Source: Bettongia penicillata ogilbyi (lineage: Eukaryota > Chordata > Mammalia > Diprotodontia > Potoroidae). Taken from it: DNA of 64,000 nucleotides. This document shows, piece by piece, positions 58,422-64,000 of the stretch. The stretch spans positions 3,736,273 through 3,800,272 of the forward strand of contig JAJHZJ010000419.1 of NCBI GenBank assembly GCA_023548195.1, given 5' to 3'. Both the position numbers and the translations under genes were made by a program. The stretch's first letter is position 1; every line of letters begins with the position of its first letter. Under the pieces are notes generated by a model that saw only the letters and a program-made list of their open reading frames with translations, searched no databases and was not told where the DNA came from.

Positions 58422-58560
58422 ACTGCAACAGCCTGCTAGTGGATTGACCTGCCTCAAGGATTTCCACACTCCAATTCATCCTCCATTCAGCCACCAAAGT
58501 GTTTTTTCCTAAAACACAGGTGTGACCATGTCACTCGTTTACTCAAACTGCAGTGAACAA
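58422..58560 (+). mobile_element. L2 LINE fragment, right part
   Basis: TGCAACAGCCTGCTAGTGGA, TCCACACTCCAATTCATCCT, CCATTCAGCCACCAAAGTGT and ACACAGGTGTGACCATGTCA continue the L2 from 57262. Confidence 0.72.
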
Positions 58561-59963
58561 TTATCAGTATCAAAAATGAAAAGACTAAATATGCCACTAA
58601 TGAATAGGAAATTAAAGAAATTTTAGGAGTTATTATGCCCAATCAAATGCCAGAAAAACTGATAATTTAAGTGAAAGGGATGAATATTTATGTAATATAA
58701 ATTTCCCAAGTCAACAGAAGAGGAAACTTAAATAATCGCATTTAGAAAAAGAAATAGAGCAAGCCATCAATGAACTACCTAAGCAAAAATCCCTAAGACC
58801 ACATGGATTTACAAGTGAATTTCAGTAAGTGAATTTTATTAAACATTTAAGGAACAATTAATCACAATACTAAATAAGCTATTTGAATAAAGGTAAAGAA
58901 GGAATCCTATCAAATTTGTTTTATGTCACAAATATTGTTTTGAAATATGAACCAGGGAGAGCGAAAACAGAGAAAGAAAACAACAGATCATTTTCCTCAA
59001 TGAATATTAATGCAAATTATTTTAAATAAAATACAAACAGGGAGATTATAGCAATATATCACAATGACCATATCACTGACTAGATGAGATTTCTACTACG
59101 AATGTATGACTGACTGGTTCAATAATAAGGAAACTATATATAGCAATCAAATATGTAACTATCGAAAGCAATAACAAAAGCAATGTATGATTATATTAAT
59201 AGATGCATAAAAAGTCTTTGACAAAATACAACAGCCATCTTATTAAAAAAAATGGAAAGAAAAGGTACAAATGGAGCATTTCTTAAAATGAGAAGTAGTA
59301 TGTATCTAAAGCCAAGAACAAGCATTATCTGTACTGGAGGTAAACCTAAAATCTTCCCAATAAGAACAGGAGTAAAACAAGGATGTCCATTATCACCACT
59401 ATTATTCAATATTGTGCTAGATATGTTAGCTATGGAGATGGGACAAGAAAAAAGAAATTGAAGGAACAAAAATAGTCAATAAGAAAACAAAATAAAACAA
59501 AACTCTTTGATATGATGATATGCTTAGTGAACCCTAGGCAATCAAAAAACTAGTTGAAATGATTAACAACTTCAATAAAGTTGCAGTAAATAAAATTAAC
59601 TCAAATAAACCGCCAGCATTTTTGTATACTACCAATAGAACCCAGAAAGAACACAAAGGAAGAGAAATTTTTTAAAAAATAACTTCAGACAATATAAAAT
59701 ACTTGGAAGACTACCTGCAGAGACAAATACAAGGGTTATATGAGCACAATTACAAAACACTTTTCACACAAATAAAGATAGGTCTAAACAACTGAAGAAA
59801 TATTAATTGCTAATGGGTAGGCCAAATTAATATAATAAAAATAACAATTCTACTTAAACTAATTGGCTTATCTCAGTGACATACTAATCAAACTATCAAA
59901 GAATAATTTTATAGAACTAGAAAAAATAGTAACAAAATTCATCTGGAAGAACAAAAGGTCAAG
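58560..59963 (+). mobile_element. L1 ORF2 reverse-transcriptase region, left of the nested half-L1
   Basis: Decayed L1 ORF2. A clean stretch at 59252-59461 includes the RT motif GVKQGCPLSPLLFNIVLDML. The segment ending at 59963 (AATTTTATAGAACTAGAAAA ... TTCATCTGGAAGAACAAAAG) corresponds to the usual L1 text before AATATCAAGG, which is found at 62851 on the other side of the half-L1. Confidence 0.85.
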
Positions 59964-60713
59964 GGCAGAGCCAAGATGGCAGAGTAGAAAGATGCACCTA
60001 CTCTAGTTCTTACCCCATAACCCATAGAATTTCTGCAAAAAATGACTGAACAAATTTGAGAGCAGCAGAAGTCACAAAATCAAAGAGTGAAAGAGATTTC
60101 CAGCCCAAGGTAGCCTGGAAGGCTGACAAGAAAGGTCTGCCACACAGGGCATGGAGCAGAGCACAGCCCACATAGTCCAGTCCAGCCTTGGCTGCATGAA
60201 ACTGGCAGGAGCAGGACAGGACCAGCCCTCAGGGGTGGAATCCCTAGCAGTAGCTGCAGTTCTCAGATCCCTGAACTCACAAACGCCAAAGACAGCTTCA
60301 AAAGTCAGTGAGAAAGCTTTTTCATCTGGGTGGGAACGGTTTAGAGTTCTTCCCTAGCCCTGGGCCCAGGTGAAGGTGACAGCAACAGCAGAGTTCATTT
60401 TTGGAGACCTTAGCCTACAGCCCCTGAGAGAATTGAGTCGCTGAGCAGGGTCTCAGTTATGAGTGGAGGCCCTGGGGTGAGAAAGAGTGCTGGCTGGCAT
60501 GGTGGAGGTGGTGGAGGCTCTGGAAAGGAAATTTTACTTGCAGATTCTGAGTAGAAAAACTTTGGTAGCTCCCAGACTAGAACACAGGCCAGGAGAGGAG
60601 TAAAGTCCTCTCTCTTGATTGTGCCACCTTGGAAGAACTGAGAACTTACAGGTCCCCAGAGCATACCCCACTCTTGACAAAGGATTCAAAAGTCAAGTAA
60701 CAGGCTGGGAAAA

Positions 60714-61815
60714 TGTCCAAAAAGGGGGAAAAATAAGACTATAGAAGGTTACTTTCTTGGTGAACAGGTGTTTTCTTCCATCCTTGAAGATGAAGAACAA
60801 TGCTTACCATCAGAGGAAGACATAAAAGTCAAGGCTTCTGCATCCCAAACCTCCTAAACAAATATGCAATGGTCTCAGACTATGGAAGAGCTCAAAAAGG
60901 ATTTTGAAAATTAAGTAACAAGGGTCGAAAAAAAATTGAGAAGAGAAAAGAGAGCAACTCAAGGAAATAATGAAAAGCAAGTCAACAACTTGCTAAAGGA
61001 GACCCAAAAAAACGCTGAAGAAAATAACACCTTTAAAAGTAGGCTAACTCAATTGGCAAAAGAAGTCCAAAAATCCAATGAAGAGGAGAATGCTTTAAAA
61101 AGAATTAGCCAAATGGAAAAGGAGGTTCAAAAGTTCACTGAAAAAATAATTCTTTAAAAATTAGAACAGAGCAGATGAAAGCTAATGACTTTATGAGACA
61201 CCAAGAAATTACAAAACAAAACCAAAAGAATGAAAAAATGGAAGATAATATGAAATATCCCATTGGAAAAACAACTGATCTGAAAATAGATCCAGGGGAG
61301 ACAATTTAAAAATTATGGGACTACCTGAAAAGCATGATCAAAAAAAGATGCTAGATATCATCTTTCACAAAATTATCATATAAAATTGCCCTGATATTCT
61401 AGAACCAGAAGGCAAAATAAATATTGAAAGAATCCACCAATTACCTCCTGAAAGAGATTCAAAAAGAGAAACTCCTAGGAATGTTGTAGCCAAATTCCAG
61501 AGTTCCCAGGTCAAGGAGAAAATATTGCAAGTAGCTGGAAAGAAACAATTTGAGTATTGTGGAAATACAATCAGAATAACATAAGATCTAGCAGCTTCTA
61601 CATTAAGGGATAGAAGGTCTTGGAATATGATATTCCAGAAGTCAAAGAAACTAGGATTAAAACCAAGAATCACCCACCCAGCAAGACTGAGTATAATACT
61701 TCAGGCAAAGAAATGATTATTCAATGAAACAGAAAACTTTCAACCATTCTTGATGAAGAGATCAGAACTGAATAGAAAATTTGGCTTTCAAACACAAGAA
61801 TCTAAAGAAGCATGA
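60714..61815 (+). pseudogene. Half-L1 ORF1, frameshifted
   Basis: Starts at ATG 60714 (MSKKGEK). Visible in order are a damaged N-terminal part, a coiled coil (61000-61150: KETQKNAEENNTFKSRLTQL and neighbours), an RRM zone with LKIMGLPEKHDQKK near 61305-61345, the CTD motif RETPRNVVAKFQ near 61470-61500, and the C-terminus ending ESKEA-stop at about 61815. Several frameshifts and stops make it inactive. The length would be about 360 codons, as for L1 ORF1. Confidence 0.82.
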
Positions 61816-61933
61816 AAAGGTGAGCAGAAAAGATAAATCACGGGACTTACTAAAGTTGAACTGTTTACATTCCTACATGGAAAGATAGTATTTGTTGAAA
61901 CTTTTGTCAGTATTTGGGTAGTTGGAGGGATTA

Positions 61934-61978
<45 letters not shown>

Positions 61979-61996
61979 GTCTATATATATATATAT
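61934..61996. repeat. (TATC)n followed by (TA)n microsatellite
   Basis: About eleven TATC units, then TGTC and a TA run, inside the half-L1 spacer. Confidence 0.97.
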
Positions 61997-62836
61997 AGAC
62001 AGAAAGCACAAGGTGAGTTGAATAGGAAGGAATGATATATAAAAAAAATTTAGGTGTGAGAGAGGAATATATTGGGAGGAGAAAGGGAGAAATGGAATGG
62101 GGCAAATTATCTCTCATAAAAGAGGCAAGAAAAAGCTTTTTCAAAGGAGGGGAAATGTGGGGAAGTGAGAGGGGGAAAAGTGAACCATACTCTTATCACA
62201 TTTGGCTTAAGGAAGGAAAAACATGTACACTCAATTTGGTATGAAAATCTATCTTACACTACAGGAAAGGAGGGGAGAAAGGGATAAGTGGGGTGGGGGG
62301 AAAGATGGAGGGGAGGGAAAATGGGAAGAGGGAGCAATTATAAGTAAACACTTTTGGGGAGAAACAAAGTCCAAAGAGAGAATAGAATAAATGGGGGGCT
62401 GGATAGGATGAAGGGAAATATAGTTAGTTTTATACAACATTTATTGTGACTATTATGGAAGTCATTTGTAAAACTACACATATATAGCCTATATTGAATT
62501 GCTTGCCTTCTCAGGGGGGATGGATAGGGAGGGAGGAAGGGAAAATAAAGTTTTAGGAACGAGTGTTGAGAATTGTTTTTGCATACAGCTGGAAAAGAAG
62601 AAATACAGGTAATGGGGTATAGGAATTTATCTTACCCAACAAGAGAAGAGAGAAGATGGGGATAAGGGAAGGGAAGGGTATGATAGAAGGGAGGGCAGAT
62701 TGGGATAAGAGGTAATCAGAATACACAGCATTTTCAGGTAGGGGGAGGGGAGAGATAGGGAGAAAATTTGGAACTCAAAATTTTGTGGAAATGAATGTTG
62801 AAAACTAAGAATAAATAAATAAACTTTTAAAAAAGC

Positions 62837-63185
62837 AGAAAAAGTCAAGAATATCAAGGAAATCTATAAGAAAAAAAGTGGAGGAAGGAAGTCTAGCAGT
62901 TCCAGATTTCCAACTATATTACAAAGTGGCAATCATCAAAACAGTTTGGTACTGGCTAATAAGTTGAGTGGTGTATAGTAGATAAACATAATATACAGCA
63001 AGAAATGATCACAATAATGTAGTATTAGATAATGCCAAAGAACCAAGCTTTTGGGGTAAGAACTCAGCATCTGACAAACATTGCTGGGAATATTGTAAAG
63101 TATTTTGGCAGAAACTAGGAACACAAGAACATCTCTCATTGTATACCAAGATAAGGTCAAAATGGATATATGATTTAGATACTTC
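62837..63185 (+). mobile_element. L1 ORF2, continuation right of the nested half-L1
   Basis: AAGTCAAGAATATCAAGGAA, AGGAAGTCTAGCAGTTCCAG, TTCCAACTATATTACAAAGT, AGTTTGGTACTGGCTAATAA and TTGTATACCAAGATAAGGTC are in the order of the L1 ORF2 C-terminal region. They continue the sequence broken at 59963. Confidence 0.85.
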
Positions 63186-63410
63186 CTATAGAAAGTCTTC
63201 CCTACTCCTTTCACTTCTAGTGCCATCCATCTTTTAATCATTTCCTATTTATACTGTACATATAATACTCCGTATATATTTGTTTGCATGAATTCAAATC
63301 CATGGAAGTTGTAAATTGTAAGCTTCTTTAAGGCATGGATTATATTTTACCTCTTTTTGTGTCTTCACCCCTTAGAAAAGAGTCCTGAAGTAGTGGGCCT
63401 ACCCTTAAAA
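63186..63410 (+). mobile_element. L2 LINE 3' end
   Basis: AAGTCTTCCCTACTCCTTTC, TGCCATCCATCTTTTAATCA, GTAAATTGTAAGCTTCTTTA, AGGCATGGATTATATTTTAC and CTTCACCCCTTAG match the L2 tail. Confidence 0.65.
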
Positions 63411-63479
63411 AAAATTTATTCCCTGACTGATCTGAATAGAGGTAACTCAACCCTTATAGGCTGATGAAACACCAAGTGG

Positions 63480-64000
63480 GGTAGTTAGTTGGTAAGTGCC
63501 TACTCAACTCCATACACTGTGCCAAGAATGGGGAATAGGAATAAAGGCAAAAGAGAGTCCCTGCTCTTAAGATACTCACAGTCTAATGGAGGAATATAAC
63601 ATACAAACAACTATGTACTAGATTAATTTGAAATAATCAATAGAGGGAAGATACTAGCATTATGGGAAATCAAGAAATGCTTCTTCTAGAAAACAAGATT
63701 TTAGCTTGAACTTAAAAGAAGTCAGAAAATCCAGGAGGGAGAATGGAGAGGAAATATCTAGCAGGCATTGAGGCCAGCCAGGGAAAATGCTCATAGTCTG
63801 TTCAAGGAATAGCAAGGAGGCTAGTGTTAATGAACTGTATAGTATATTGCAGTTTATAAGGCATAAACCTGGAAAAGAAGGAAAAATTAAGGTTTTGAAA
63901 ACCAAACTTGATTTTATATTTGGCCCTGAAAGTGATAGGAAATCAGACAAATTTACTAAGGTAGGGGATAACATGGTCAGACTTATACTTTAGGAAGACC
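63480..64000 (+). repeat. Dispersed repeat, 'CAGGCACTGTGCTAAGC' family, cut by window end
   Basis: CATACACTGTGCCAAGAATG, ATACTCACAGTCTAATGGAG, CTTCTTCTAGAAAACAAGAT, AGGCATTGAGGCCAGCCAGG, ATAGCAAGGAGGCTAGTGTT and GGGGATAACATGGTCAGACT are in family order. It is the best-preserved copy over its first 500 bp. Confidence 0.75.

Larger units (their letters stand above)
59964..62836 (+). mobile_element. Near-complete half-L1 (ORF1-only) element nested in L1
   Basis: The 5' end is GGCAGAGCCAAGATGGCAGA (CAAGATGG at 59972-59979). About 750 bp of 5' UTR, a decayed ORF1 (60714-61815), a purine-rich spacer, and a 3' UTR follow. The 3' end is at the AATAAATAAATAAACTTTTA-A run (about 62809-62834). Nothing resembling ORF2 endonuclease or RT lies between ORF1 and the 3' UTR, so it fits the half-L1 (HAL1) class, which relies on L1 proteins made elsewhere. 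Flanks AAAAGGTCAAG (59953-59963) and AAAAAGTCAAG (62839-62849) are a target-site duplication with one change. Confidence 0.83.

Noticed and set aside
1..64000. CRISPR arrays, operons, integrons or other prokaryotic systems
   Set aside because: The sequence is a vertebrate nuclear region with spliced exons and mammalian retroelements; no regularly spaced repeats with unique spacers were seen.

Overview
The window is mammalian nuclear DNA, and the repeat content points to a marsupial. It has several copies of the tRNA-derived SINE that begins GACAGCTAGGTGGCACAGTGG and ends in an RTE-like tail. It also has L1 and half-L1 elements whose 5' ends carry the CAAGATGG motif, an RTE fragment, and old L2, MIR and CR1/L3 fragments. 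The species cannot be fixed from the sequence alone.

The only functional gene I can support is the 3' half of GPM6A (neuronal membrane glycoprotein M6-a) on the + strand. Its last four coding exons lie at 12587-12740, 22952-23028, 23860-23925 and 28078-28230. All have correct splice sites and compatible phases, and together they encode the last 149 residues (130-278 of the usual 278-residue protein). A 3' UTR of about 2 kb follows, with AATAAA signals at 29671 and 30195. Exons for the first 129 residues are not in the window, so 1-12586 is the intron upstream of residue 130. I see no other host gene from about 30.2 kb to the end.

Layout: 1-1772 is the 5' end of a relatively young minus-strand L1/half-L1, with a CpG-rich 5' UTR containing three tandem monomers and a broken ORF1. 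An old minus-strand L1 fills about 1977-5690. From 5.7 to 12.5 kb there is CR1/L3, L2, MIR and SINE debris. Just inside the 10.2-kb intron sits a processed pseudogene of WASHC3 (CCDC53), about 12947-13750, followed by a rearranged L1/half-L1 (13866-17850) with a duplicated 5'UTR-ORF1 start. A Tigger-type transposase relic is at about 18.5-18.8 kb, then MIRs, a hAT-like MITE and a triplet microsatellite.

Downstream of GPM6A, 34-64 kb is a mosaic of nested retroelements: an old plus-strand L1 (about 36.7-39.66 kb), a minus-strand L1 (49.69-51.94 kb) abutted by a half-L1 (51.94-52.93 kb), a solo LTR (56144-56759) inside an older repeat, an RTE inside an L2, and a near-complete half-L1 (about 59.96-62.84 kb) inside an L1 ORF2. 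A 200-bp polypurine tract lies at about 45.15-45.36 kb.

I found no previously undescribed biological system. The most interesting items are the L1 monomer promoter, the ORF1-only elements and their internal duplications, the WASHC3 retrocopy, the datable nested insertions, and a dispersed repeat family whose copies all point the same way. Family assignments rest on recognition without a database search.
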